Positions 11,632 through 22,855 of a DNA stretch of 64,000 nucleotides are shown one piece after another. The position numbers and the translations under genes were made by a program. The DNA is from Tilletia caries. Lineage: Eukaryota; Basidiomycota; Exobasidiomycetes; Tilletiales; Tilletiaceae. Location: contig JALUTQ010000039.1 in the NCBI GenBank assembly GCA_032718865.1, positions 620,001 through 684,000 on the forward strand, written 5' to 3'. The notes beneath the pieces were generated by a model. It did no database searches. It worked only from the letters and a program-made list of their open reading frames with translations, and had not been told where the DNA came from. Position 1 is the first letter of the stretch; each line of letters opens with the position of its first letter.

Positions 11632-12687
11632 TCAGCCACTCGATGAGGTTGAGGCATAGGAGCTGGAGGACTTCTTTTGGCTAGGGCCAGCTTCGTCCTC
11701 CGCGCTCTGTGTAGCTTGCTTTCTTTTGCCCAACTGAGGGCGTTTGGTAGGAGTGGAAGGATCTTCGGGAAGAGAAGGGCCTTTGGAAAGCGAGGGGGAT
11801 GAGGTCGTTGCCGAGACCCAGCTGTAGTCGTCGAGGGTCATAGTGAAAAGCTTTGATGTCTCTTGTTGGCTATAGAGCTTGCCAGTGAAGTAGATCGTAG
11901 AGCCTTCTGTTGGGACCGGTTGCTTTCTGTCCGCGTCGCGCATACCGATGATCTCGATTGTGCGTTTCTTGTTTGCCTGTGAGAGCCTTTCGTTAGCCAT
12001 GTATGCAGCAATCTGAGGGGATGGGTAACGGGTTGATCTACACTCTACTCACACTTCGGTCATAGGCAGAAGTCGAGATGCGCAGTGTCTTCGCCGCGTC
12101 CTGTACCTTTATGAGCTTGCCGACTCCAGTGATGTTAGGCGTGGGCGGCACCCAGCCCTCGGGAACCTCGTCTGCCTTCCCTGCTTGGGTCATTGAGTGG
12201 ATGTTCATCTTGGGTTCTGGGAAAGGGAGGAAGCCAGCTAAAAGGTAATAGAGAGTATTGGGATCATCTGTTCAGGATAGGTCTGTTGATTGGGGAATGG
12301 ACAGTGGTGATGAGTGATGTCTTACCTGTTATGTTTGCGATCATAGGAGGCTCGAGGTTGTGGACGCCGTATGCTGTGCCGATCGGATAAATTACGTGGT
12401 CGGATGAAGCTGTGAGCGCAAACTGAGTGGGACGAAAAAGCAAGTGTTGTTAGTCATGTTGTTATTGTGTTGATTATGGGTAGGGACAACCGACCAGGGC
12501 ACCAGGCATTGGATGTGATACTTACTTGGGCGTCAACTCGGTGGTATCGCTCCTGGGTCTTCTCAATGGCGTCGATCTGGATGAGGCCGCTGATCGTACA
12601 GTTGTAAAGTGGTTCCATGATTGACGACGTGGTTGCTGAAATGAAGGGGTTGGAATCGGCTCTGGGAACTCGCTTGCTCTTCTCCAT
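11632..12687 (-). CDS. uncharacterised four-exon protein, possible OB-fold
   Basis: Exons (minus) 12687-12526, 12422-12326, 12237-12053 and 11976-11632 join in frame through GTAAGT, GTAAGA and GTGTGA donors to 262 residues. The junctions give continuous, protein-like sequence (HRVDAQ-FALTASSDHVIYP and STSAYDRS-ANKKRTIEI). The central part alternates short beta-like segments (GVGKLIKVQDAAKTLRIS, TIEIIGMRDADR, STIYFTGKLYS), which suggests a single-strand nucleic-acid-binding OB-fold; I cannot name a family. The C-terminus is a Ser/Lys-rich tail with a likely nuclear localisation signal (KRPQLGKRKQ). It lies about 500 bp beyond the Helitron hairpin on the opposite strand. Helitrons sometimes carry RPA-like cargo, so a link is possible but unproven. 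Confidence 0.6.
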
Positions 12688-12896
12688 AAGGTGGTGTGCA
12701 GATTAGGTTGAAGAGTTTGGAGAGGGAATGCGGATGGGATGACAGATAGTGTTGTTCGGCCTGCTTATATGGGTGATCTCGTGTCTGGACGTGTGCTCGA
12801 CGGATCGGTTGTCCTCCTGGTATGATGCAGTGAATAGGAGTTGCTTGTTAGCTTGGTTTCCGTGATTGTTGCTTGTTTGATCGAGATGACTCGCAG

Positions 12897-13671
12897 TAAG
12901 GAAGAGCACGGAGTATACCCCGGAATGGGTTTGCAGGAATTCCGGGGGGCTCCGGGCAGAGTTCCGGCGGTACCCGGAACCCGGAATGCTAATTTTCCAT
13001 TTTTGTCAATTTAGTCCTTTTAAGCAGGAAGCAGGAATTTCCTGGTACCGCTCAACCGGAATGCGGAATGGATTTTTGCTTTGGCCGTGACTTTTCTTGC
13101 GGAATGCGGAATCTGTGGCGAGACAAGCTCATTCTCCCGAAATTCCGCCGGATTCCGGGAGATTCCGGGGGTCACGTGATGTGGGGTCTCATTTGGGGTT
13201 TCATCTATAAATGAGACTCTCCGGCGAGTTTCACATATGAGGAGACCCAGTCTTGTGGTCTCAACAGGACACATGAGGCTTGAAGAGGAGCAAATGGACG
13301 CGAGTGAGGCATCAAATGGCCAATGCAGAGCTTCAATGTAGACTATGGACGAGTACAAAGCCGATTTAGAAAGGGGTCGACTCGTTTTCATATGATTTTT
13401 GTGACTGCGGAGGAGAGTCCCGGAATCCGGCGAAATTCCGCATTCCGGGAGCTGCGGAATGAGGAATCGAAAAATTGATCAAAAACCTAAATTTTTGACG
13501 GAAGCCGGAATTCCAAATGTATGAATCTGAATCTTTCCCCGGAATACGGAGCTCTGCGCCCGAAAGAAGAGTAATTTTACCGGAATGCGGAATGCCCTGA
13601 GAGGCCCCGGAATTGATGCGGAGGTCCTCCCCGGAGTACGGAAATTCCGGGGCACTCCGTGCTCTTCCTTA
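12897..13671 (+). mobile_element. hAT-like MITE, copy 1 (775 bp)
   Basis: Begins TAAGGAAGAGCACGGAGT and ends with the inverted complement ACTCCGTGCTCTTCCTTA. It is flanked by 8-bp target duplications ACTCGCAG (12889-12896) and ACTCACAG (13672-13679), which differ at one base. Subterminal regions carry many copies of GGAATGCGGAAT/CCGGAAT-type words in both orientations, the usual binding-site pattern of hAT transposases. No transposase is encoded. An almost identical copy of the same length lies at 59349-60123. Confidence 0.9.
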
Positions 13672-13679
13672 ACTCACAG

Positions 13680-14466
13680 ATCGAGTATGTTCGTACCGTC
13701 AATCGAGGAATTTGAGCGCATTTCCGCATCTGACGTTGCTTGAATGCAAACTGAGCCTGGAAAGCTGGAAGGAAGCACAAGATGCCGATAATGGGATGTA
13801 AGTATACGGAGATACTCTGCGTGACGTTTTGGGGCCGTAATCCGTATGTACCGCTCCGTAGACCGTAAGTTTGGGTGCTGAAAAGGAGATTGGTACCGGG
13901 ATCGAAAAGGGCTGAACCAGATCACAAGGGTAGCAGAGGAGCCCATAAAACGTGAGAATTGAGAGAAGAAGCTGCTTTTCAAAGACCTATGGAGTAAAGA
14001 CCTATATGAGCAGTAACTAGTAAGTGATTGGGTATGGGTAATGGGACTTTGGGAGCCAATCAGCCAAGTCAGAGTTAGCCGTCTTTGAAAGCCAGCTGAT
14101 AGTCAAATTTAACAACAGTCGCGCGCAAAGAGTGCGCAAAACGTCTCCATTCATTCTTGAATGACTCGGGCCTTTCTTTTACTTGTTATGACTCTCCGTG
14201 TGAGTGGTCGAGTGGATGCCATCGAGGCAAGAGCAGGGAAAGGCATGGTTGCGAGGAGTTGGCATGCGGAATGAAGATCATGATCATAGCCCGATTCGAG
14301 TTTGCTCATTTGCCAAAGAAGGAAGTTGGTATCGTATTGAAAACGGAGAAACGAGTTGAGAACGGGCTGGGGAAGGATTCTCAATGCCACTAGTGCCATT
14401 TTTGCATCGAACTTCCCATCCCTAACCCCTCTCAACTATCGTTGATTCGGGGAACAAGAACACGGT
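13680..14466. other. intergenic stretch without recognisable gene
   Basis: Between the hAT-like MITE and the pogo element. Short frames of up to about 100 codons exist on both strands, but none shows a domain, a conserved-looking composition or splice-linked neighbours. Confidence 0.5.
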
Positions 14467-14468
14467 TA

Positions 14469-14579
14469 CTTGGGCCCAATGGTGGTGGAACGTTGTTCCC
14501 CAGTTTTGCTGCACGAAAAAGCCCTCTCTGTCGAGAGGGCCTGCAAGCTCAATGAAAATTGCTAGCTCAATGAAAAATC
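14469..14579 (+). repeat. pogo element terminal inverted repeat, left
   Basis: Starts CTTGGGCCCAATGGTGGTGG. Contains an internal palindrome GCCCTCTC-TGTC-GAGAGGGC and a repeated word GCTCAATGAAAA, both likely transposase or host-factor contact sites. Confidence 0.95.
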
Positions 14580-14591
14580 TATTGCATGGGT

Positions 14592-16329
14592 CTACTCTCT
14601 TGGGCCAAAGACATCCTCAAAGAGCAGATCGTCGTCCAAAAAAGCCTCCTGATCGTGGTCGACGTCTGATTCTTTATCTGGCACCACCTCATTTGCTACT
14701 CGTTGCTTTTTTTTGACCACTCGTCGCAGCTGCGCGTGGACTTTGTTCCATCCATCCGTCAGGCGCTTTCGAATGTCCTTCTTCTCCAGCATCCATTCTC
14801 GTCGAGCTGCACGACGTTCCTCCTCAACAAGCTTGTCCTCGCAGATGGCCCGTGCTAGACCAATACTGAGTACACCTCCAGATTGTGTGACTTTTCGCTG
14901 ACGCTCCTTGCGCTTGTCGCGTTCTTGCTGAGCAGCCGTGTTCTGAGCGAGGGCAGTGACGGCCAAGTTTCCGGCCTGGGCTTGCACCAATGAACCACGG
15001 ACAAAGACTTGTACTTGACGATGCACCGAAGGTGAGAGCTGCTGTGAGCTCCTCCAGTGTCGACGCCGTGCGCTTGAGCGATCGAATCGTGCGGGGAGTG
15101 GTCGGAGCCTCGAGGGATGGGGTGGGCGGCGAAGACGGGACAACAAGAGGCTCCTCCTCCTCGGTGAAAGTGTCGAGCACAACCGCGGGGCAGAAGGGAT
15201 GGATTCCGGTCTTGCGAAAGCCGGCCTTGATGGTGTTGGGCTTGAGCGTCTTGCGGCGAATGGAATTGAGTGCTGCTAAAAATTCCGTCTTGTTGAAATC
15301 GCTGCAGCCTGTCCTCGTAGCGGCATCGACCGCTTCCTTGTGCCAGTGCTTGTACGCCGAAAAGACAGAAACATCTAGAGGTTGGAGAAAATGAGAGGAA
15401 TGTGGCGGGAGCGTGAACGGGATAATGTTGTTGGTCGTGCACACCTGCAAAAATTCGCGCGTGCAATGGGAGCCGTGTCCGTCGAAGATTAACAACCGCA
15501 TCTTGCCGCGAACAAGCTTCTCACTTGCTGCTGCAAAATGCTTGATCCACTGGAGCGCCAGGATGTCTTCCGAATAGCCCGAGTCTGAGACTCCAATGAG
15601 AGTGTGGCTGGGCAAGTCGTTTTTGGCCCAGGCCTCTGAGTGCTGGCTGCCGGCGACAATGACCATCGGAGATATGTGATTACCGCCAACGCTCACGGCC
15701 TCGATGCAAGTCACCGACTCGCGACTGGTGCTGCTGGCGACGCGTGCCTCATGCGAGTGGCAGAGCGTGACAATCCATTGTGACCCCCCAATGCCGATCC
15801 GAAATCCGATTTCATCCATGTTCCAGATGTCTTCTGCGACAATTCCGTGCTTGGCGACGACGTCCTTGAGCTTCTGAAAAAACTGCGCGCACGTAGCGCG
15901 ATCGTGGCTCATCCGCAGCAGCTCCTGGGATTTTTGCTTAACAAGGGCGAGTTCGGGATGCCTGGCAAGAAAATTGGTCACCCATTTGTCGCCAACGGTT
16001 GGCGCTCGCGTGCTTGAAGATGTGTGCGCCTCGAAGAGCAGCTGATTGGCTGACGCGCGGATCAGCGCAGGTCGAGCGGATAGCTCGAGCTTGTCCAGGA
16101 CGGCAATCCAGGTCAAGATGGCCTCTTCTTGCGCGTCGGTCAGCTTGCGGTTTGTGGGCGGGCGCGTGGATTTGCTCTCTTTGCCGTGGAAACGGCGACG
16201 CAGACGCTGTGCGTCGACTCCATGCTTTTTGGCGATTGCTGTGATGTTTGGCTTGCCGCGCGTCTCCGCCTGCGCCTCCTCGAGCGCGGTCAGCACCTTC
16301 TCTTCCAGTTCCGCGTAGCTGAGCGGCAT
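14592..16329 (-). pseudogene. pogo-type DDE transposase, +1 frameshift
   Basis: ATG at 16329. The N-terminal half has two helix-turn-helix units of the Psq/CENP-B type (ITAIAKKHGVDAQRLRRRF and the region with KWVTNFLARHPEL), followed by the DDE_1 catalytic domain: NMDEIGFRIG (first Asp), LLIFDGHGSH (second Asp) and SSHFLQPLDVSVFSAYKHW (third Asp). The C-terminal basic coiled tail (ERDKRKERQRK, then DKLVEEERRAARREW and an acidic end) is in a different frame. One surplus base near 15010-15030 separates the two; discounting it gives 578 residues. No GT-AG intron of plausible size can explain the shift. It cuts and pastes the element at TA sites in the nucleus. All catalytic residues lie upstream of the shift, so a truncated protein might keep partial activity. 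Confidence 0.88.
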
Positions 16330-16401
16330 CGGATCAAAAACAATCTGAGTGTATTGCAGAGGAAAGATGAGAGCATCATTGAGAAGGTAGCGACGCGACG
16401 C

Positions 16402-16512
16402 GATTTTTCATTGAGCTAGCAATTTTCATTGAGCTTGCAGGCCCTCTCGACAGAGAGGGCTTTTTCGTGCAGCAAAACTGGGGAACAACGTTCCACCACC
16501 ATTGGGCCCAAG
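16402..16512 (-). repeat. pogo element terminal inverted repeat, right
   Basis: Exact reverse complement of 14469-14579, ending CCACCATTGGGCCCAAG at the TA duplication. Confidence 0.95.
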
Positions 16513-16514
16513 TA

Positions 16515-17080
16515 GGTAGTAGCGCAATGGAATCCTTTTTGGTTGATATTGGACAGAGAGGAAAGGAAAAACGAATTACGTGGAATGGGATGCTATGGTA
16601 CAAGCTACAGAAGGGAAGAACTCATTACCAAAACCGATCAGAGCAGCTTTGATACACAAGGTGAAGGCGAGCGAAAGGAATGAGAGAGGTAGAGATAAGC
16701 TTGCAAAGGGAAGTCCGGGTGAAGCTGTATGTAGCTCGATGTTTGAAGTTCCGAGGTTCGACGTTGTTGTACGAGGATTAGTTGAAACGGAGAGAGAGTG
16801 CGAGTCGACCTTGATTATATCTGACGGAGAAGGTGATGTGACGGATGTTCTGTGGAAAAGAGAGTAGGTCGGATGCGTTTATGTACGAGTACGACTTGAT
16901 GAACTTGAAGAAATTTGTATTTGCGTCTGATCCGGAAAGTAGATGTTTTCTTGCTGCAGTGGAGGATTCGTATATACGGAGAGGTTGTTGCTGATGAAGT
17001 ATCCCTGTCTTTGGTTTCTTGCTGAGGGAAAAGCACATCTTCACAGGTGCGTTGTTGTTTGGTGGAAGAAGTGGTGGTGT
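16515..17080. other. intergenic stretch without recognisable gene
   Basis: Downstream of the 17-21.5 kb gene and next to the pogo insertion. Only short frames without recognisable features are present. Confidence 0.5.
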
Positions 17081-17083
17081 AGT

Positions 17084-20000
17084 CTAAGCCAGGACCCTCT
17101 CAGGGCTGAAGTTGACCAGTGGAGCGACTCCGAACGAAGCGTTCCTGAGCTGGCTGGGTGTATTGGGTGCGGCACCGTAGTGAGGGATACCATGCTGAGA
17201 GCCTGGTAGACCAGCACCGACCAGCGTCTGAGCCGTCCGAGGACGACGAGCGTTGCGCTTGGGAGGAACGGGGGCACTTCCGATCCGTGGTGGCTGAATC
17301 ACCGTCGTCGGCATCTTACGCAGCAAGGCTCCTGCTGCGCTCATCTGGAGCGATGAGTGCATTGCATCGCCGTTTGAGGCTTCGGACGATCCGGATTCGT
17401 CGTCGTTCAGGTATGGCAACGAGCAATCGTCCTCCTCAACGGACGGATAGGCGCCGCCTTTCTGCTGCCCATCGGCTACGGGTCGAGTCCAGCCTCCGAA
17501 CATCGCTGCAGCATGGGGAGGCGGAAACTGCGCTTGGGCGGTAGACGGCATATTATGCCAGGGGTCTCGTCGAGCTGCAGTGGACTGAGAAAACGGAGGG
17601 AGGACGCTCGACCGGTCTGTAGCAAAATGAGGCAACGGCGGTGCTGCGTCTCGGCCCAAGGGCTGCGCTGTCGAGGGGCGAGCGAATGCACGGTTTCCAC
17701 TCGCACCCAATGTCCGGGACCTCTGTCGATCGCTCCCGGCTCCAAAGAACTCTGGGGTGTAGACAGTGAACTCTGCCGATGAGCCTGTCGAGGTGGTTTG
17801 CGCTCCTGACGAGAGATTGACGGAAGACGTTGTCGCTCCATGGATGACAGGTACGTTAGCTGGCTGATGAGGTTCAGATTTGAGTACCGCATCCCAGGAA
17901 GACGATGATTTGGGAGGCTCGTCGTCGCGCTGCTGGGTTTCCCATTGACGTTTGATCAGCTCCGAAGCCGTCATGGGACGCTTGACCTTGGTCTCGCCGC
18001 TGGTGTGCGCCCTCGTCCGTCGACGTTCTTGATGCGACACGTCCGAGAACTTTTCTGGGCAGAAGCGTTCCACACTATGGTCGGCGCGAGAGCGACTGTT
18101 GGACTGTTGCATCGGCGATGACCGCAAACCGTCATGAACGACCTGATTCTTCTCTCCGAAGGAATGAACGCCCGGCTTGATGTCGGGTTGCGTAGGAGTA
18201 ATTTCCACTGTGCGCAGCACCGGTAAGGTGGTAGGCATGTTCCTGGTGATAAGGTTCGAGTGGAGATCCGAAGGCATTTGAGGCTGATTATGTCGGGAAA
18301 GGACAAGAGCTGAGTTGTCTTTCTCCGGCACGACTGCCAGTGCTTGGATGCTTTTGAACGAGGAAGTCGATGCCTTGTTTCTTAGCGGACGGATTAGCTT
18401 GAAAGGTACCACCCCTGCTGGCAAGTTGGCAGGTACTGTGACGTGAGTGGGGTCGAGTCTTTGGACCGCCGATCGCAGCAGCGACGGTGAAGGAAGTGGC
18501 GAGGCTAGAGAAGCCGTGCTTCCGGAAAATGCGAGACTGTAAGGAGAGTGTTGAGTTCTTAGCGAGTGTGTCACAGATGATGGCAATCCAGTTGCTGATT
18601 GTAGTATTTGGGTCGAATGCTGTTGTGAATATTGTTGTGATTGTTGCGAATGCTGTTGCTGTATGGAATTTGGCCAGGCTGAAGCCGACAATGGAGAAGC
18701 CATTGTTGAAGCAGAAGTCGTGTTGGCCGCCTCTGACATCGAGGATGATGAGCCCGGCGAACGAACAGGTGTTGATTCGAGGTTGGCATTAACTTGTTTG
18801 CGGACGAGGTTGATGAGGCGAGACTTCTGGGCTCGACTGGGATCCAGCAGGGTTGCCGAGCAAAGGAATTTCAAGGGACGCAGAATCTGCAGCGGAAGAA
18901 GTAGACATTATTCGATCAGGGTCAGATTCAGATTTCGAGCACCAGCGTCCACAATCCGACTCAGAAGCCAGAACTTGACATACCTTTTCGCCGGAAGCGA
19001 CGGAACGTCCAGAGCCACCCAGGCATGGCTCCACACGGTACATGAAACGCCAACCGAGCTTTCCTTTCTTCTCGCTGCCGAACACCTCGTGCACCCCATC
19101 CGTGCACAGATTGAGCTTGGCCTGTCTCGTCAGAATATCGGCCTTCAATTCCGGTCCCACTGTGAGATGCCGCAGCATTGGCGCCGCTGAAGTGCCGCTG
19201 CTGCTTTGGAAGACCCAACCTTCATCGACGCCGTGCATGGGTCCAAACTCGAGGATTCCGGTCTGATCGTCCTCGTCGGCTTTGGGGAAGCGACTGGAGC
19301 GCTTGGGTGTAGACGGTCGACCAACACCCTCGACGTTGACGGGCACCAAAGCGTCCGACCCACCAAAAGGATCGTAGCTGAGATAGCTGAGATTAATCTG
19401 CACCGACCTTTGGCTGTCCTGGTCGATGTGAAGGGTTAGTCCGCCGGACAGATGCGACGCCCATCCTCCTTTCGACTTGGGTCGGAACCCCAGGGGTGTC
19501 TTGCCAGCGGCCGAGGAACTCGTCATGGTCGACAGAGGAATGAGTGAGCCTTGAGGAGATCGTGTCAGGCCGTTTGAGCCAATGGAGTCGGAGCTGAGTT
19601 TGTCTGGTATCCTCGGAGCGGGCTGAAGAGAGATTGGACGATTTTGGTCTCCCACCGTGCGGGCCCTCGGTCGCAAATTGCAGCCATCCGTTGTGGCAGT
19701 GGACGGTCTTTGGCCCTTGGGGAAGTTCTTGGGCAGCGGAAGCGGCGGCACATCTGGGTCGCTCCGAAGTAGTTTCATGGAGGCGGCGTGAAGTAAACGG
19801 GATGCAGATGCCGTACGCTGTCGCAATGCACTCTTTTCCGGTCGCTCCTGCGATATAGGCTGGGTTGGAGACATGGAAGGAGAGTTGTTGGACCAAGATA
19901 GGCTCTCTGAAGCGGACAACGCAGTGCTGAAAGATTCAGAAGCCTCACTGAACGACGGGACGGGGGTGGGCAACGCCATGAGGGATTGCATCATTGGTGT

Positions 20001-21494
20001 GCACTCGTTCATCGCAGGGCCGAGATGATGCGTGGAGATCAGTGGCAGTCGCGAGGACGATGACCCTGTCATGCGGTGCCTGGAACTTGTTGTTGACATT
20101 GGCGCGAAGCTAGGACTCGTTTGTTGGCTGTTATAGATCCGCTGGGGGGTTGGTGGCAGGACAGCGTACATCTGGCCGGCACGAGGAGGGCCCTCAGCAC
20201 CTTTCATGTTGGCCGCCTTTGGATAGAGTCCCTTCACTTGGGAGTGTTTCTGGCCGTATGTTGCTGCAGCATACATCTCGTTGCCTGGCGGAAGAAGTTG
20301 CGGTGCAATGCCGAAGCTACCCCTCCCCGGTGAGTAGGCCTGTCCATCTTCTGAGCTCATGAAGCACATACTTGACATTCCACTGCTACTCGACGTGTGC
20401 GAGAGCGAGCCAGGCATCGAATTTTCTCGTGAAAGCGAGAGAGCTTCGGATGACAGCGACGATTTCCGCGAAGTGGGCTGAGGTAATGGAATCTCCGCAA
20501 AGGCAGCGGACGGAGGTGCAGATACTGAGTGACCGGCCATAGGTAAGCTGCTGCTTGGAACACCGGTCACCGGCGATGCAAGGCTGTAGTCTGCTTGAAA
20601 GAACTGGTTGGCTCTTGCGTACAGGGGATGGCGACTTGCAGGTGAAAGCACAGAAGGCACTGGTTGATCCGGTTTTGAAATTGCAGTTGTTGAGCCCTTC
20701 TTCCTCAGCGAGCTCCGACGCTGTCGCAAAACAGGTTGTTGAGCGCCGGCCAGTCGGGCTCTGTCCTGCGACCCTGCAGAGGATAAAGGTGTCGTTGTGG
20801 TTCGAGGCGAGGGAACGGTGGCGTATTGTGCATTTGAAGATTGCACACCCTCTTGAGCGACACCAGGTACCATTGTGAGCTGACTGCCCTGAGATAATGA
20901 GGCTGGAATGGGCGGTGGCTGAATGTTGAAGGTTTGGAAAGCAGAACTGCTTTGTAGCTGCAAAGGCGGGGGGCGTCTGCGAGGCGATTCCTGAGAGTGC
21001 TTGCGACCATAGCGCGAGGCTGCAAAGGAGTTCGGGCTGGTATTTGAGCCCGGGAAGCCAGGGATGGGATCGAAACTTGATCGAGGGGTTGAGTCGCTCG
21101 TCATTGCCGGCGAAGATACTGGTTCCGACAGCATCTCGCGGGCGTCTTCTGAACACTCGGCACCCGCAGGCCCGAGCGAGATGGGGGCATCAAGACCTGA
21201 TTTATGTTCCGAGATGGCGGATAGACTTGGTCGGTTGTCAAAGAAAAGTGGTACGTCTGCCGAGCTCCACAACGTGGAGATGCTCTCGGCTTGTGATTGG
21301 CGACGGGAGGAATCTTGATAGGTGGCCCGGCCAGCTTGATCGTAGTCGGAGAGCGACATGGTGGTGGACATGATGGACGGAAGTCTGGAAGCTCGCAAGA
21401 GGAGCTCAGAGCAATCAGGTGGACTGATTGAAGCAGTGCGGTAGAATCGTGCGCCAGGTCCCACTGGTGTGGGCGCGGAAGAGGTGGACGCCAT
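17084..21494 (-). CDS. uncharacterised 1,437-residue Ser/Pro-rich protein
   Basis: Exon 1 21494-18984, intron 18983-18887 (97 bp, GTATGT...CTGCAG), exon 2 18886-17084; phase 0 at the junction. I chose the ATG at 21494 because the upstream extension of the same frame looks non-coding. Most of the chain is low-complexity Ser/Pro/Gln with many SP/TP and RRSS-type sites typical of a phosphorylated regulatory scaffold. One folded-looking block of about 200 residues spans the intron: GWASHLSGGLTLHIDQDSQ, SVQINLSYLSYDPFGG, TGILEFGPMHGVDEGWVF, HEVFGSEKKGKLGWRFMYRV, then across the splice GEKILRPLKFLCSATLLDPS. Continuity of this block validates the splice model. The C-terminal half has a Gln/His/Ser-rich tract. 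I do not recognise the family; a fungal-specific regulator is a guess. Confidence 0.8.
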
Positions 21495-22850
21495 GTTCGA
21501 GACAGTGCAGCTCTTTTTGAAGGAGCGAGCGCAGGCTTTCGAATGAACGCAAATTCTGCTCTGCGTAAGGAACAAACAACTGAAATGAAGAGGGTTGGAA
21601 GCCAGACGGGGCCGGATCGGAGAAGGCGTCGCGCAGAGTGGTGGTGTGAGTGTGACAACTGTGGCTCTTCCGCAGCAGATAAAAGGTCGGAGTCAAGTTG
21701 GACGTCGAGCGGAGGGTCGATGAGGATGGCGAAGAGTGGAGGCAGCCAACGCGAAGGGCGGGCCTCGAATTCGGACAGCCTTGGGAAAGAGACCGGAGGT
21801 GTAGGACTGAGGCCTGAGAGATGACGCTGCTCCTCCTCGAGCATGGACCGTCCGCCCGGGTCCCGTAAAAATCAAGGTTCCGCGCAAAGTGGCACCGTTG
21901 AAGCTTGTGCTTCATTCCAGTCCCTCTGGAAGGAGAAGCAAGATTGGGAAATAGTTAAGGTGTAAACACAACCGCAGAACGAAGCGAAAAAGAGCGGCCC
22001 GAGTCTGCCAATGGTCACTTCTGACGTCGGCCGTCAGGCGCGGGCAGCAGTAGGGCAGCGCCGCTGTCCATACCGAAGACGCATGATCGTGATGAAGCGC
22101 TGATCAAACTGTTCTCTGTTGGAGCAAAAGCAGGGAGGGCAAGGCAAATCAGGAGAAGAAGGCTGTGGAAGGCAGGTGCTTAGAGGGTTCAGCAGATTCG
22201 GCTGTACGAGGCATGAGGGAAGTCAAAGTTCTTGCAGCTTGAAGCAAGGTTAAAGCGTTGAAGCGTTGAACCTTGAATCAGTAGGCGGGACCTCAGACCT
22301 CGGCGTGCAGACATCGAAAAAGCGTTGAGCTAGCGAACCGGTCTGAACGAGGGTGGAAGGGAGGGCGGTGGTTCAGGGTCCTGTGCCTGAGATCCGGAGT
22401 AACAGTTGGAGAGCCGCAGAAAGATTTTGTGATCATGCTGGAGTATGGAGGGAGGAGGCGGCCAGCGAACGACAAGGGGCTCACCCACCGCCGGCTAAGC
22501 CCTACCCTTGTACTAGAGTTGTGCCTTCTAGTCTTGGGACAGCCTGGCAGAAGACCTGGAGAATCCTTGAAATTTAGACCCCCTCCAACCCTTTGTGCTG
22601 ACACTCTTGTGAAAGTCTGCAAGCATAACAGACTTTCCACAGTCTGACTGAGGAAGAGTTGAGCAAGAGTAGGTAGGCATAGGGTTGAGCAATACTGGCT
22701 ACACAGCTTGGGCAAGAGGTATGCAGAACATCTTCTAGCGAAGAGGTCTCGGGGACGGAAACAAGCCCCAAACAGGAACCAGCGTGAAGAAAAATGATAC
22801 ATTCTGTGATTACATTGCAGTTCTGACCAGGTGTGCCGTGTGATATCTAA
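21495..22850. other. upstream region of the 21.5 kb gene, no other gene seen
   Basis: Presumably promoter and 5' leader of the minus-strand gene ending at 17084, followed by sequence without recognisable coding features. Several frames of 60-170 codons are present, but their translations are Cys/Ser/Arg-rich and not protein-like. Confidence 0.4.
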
Positions 22851-22855
22851 TCCTC

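Larger units (their letters stand above)
14469..16512 (-). mobile_element. pogo-like (Tc1/mariner superfamily) transposon
   Basis: 2,044-bp element bounded by TA dinucleotides (14467-14468 and 16513-16514), the duplicated target of this superfamily. Its terminal inverted repeats are 111 bp and, as far as I can read, identical. It contains one DDE transposase gene on the minus strand that fills almost all of the interior. Identical ends indicate recent movement, although the transposase frame carries a one-base shift. Confidence 0.93.

Noticed and set aside
22293..22802. 169-codon minus-strand frame
   Set aside because: Cys/Ser/Arg-rich, no domain, no splice-linked neighbours.
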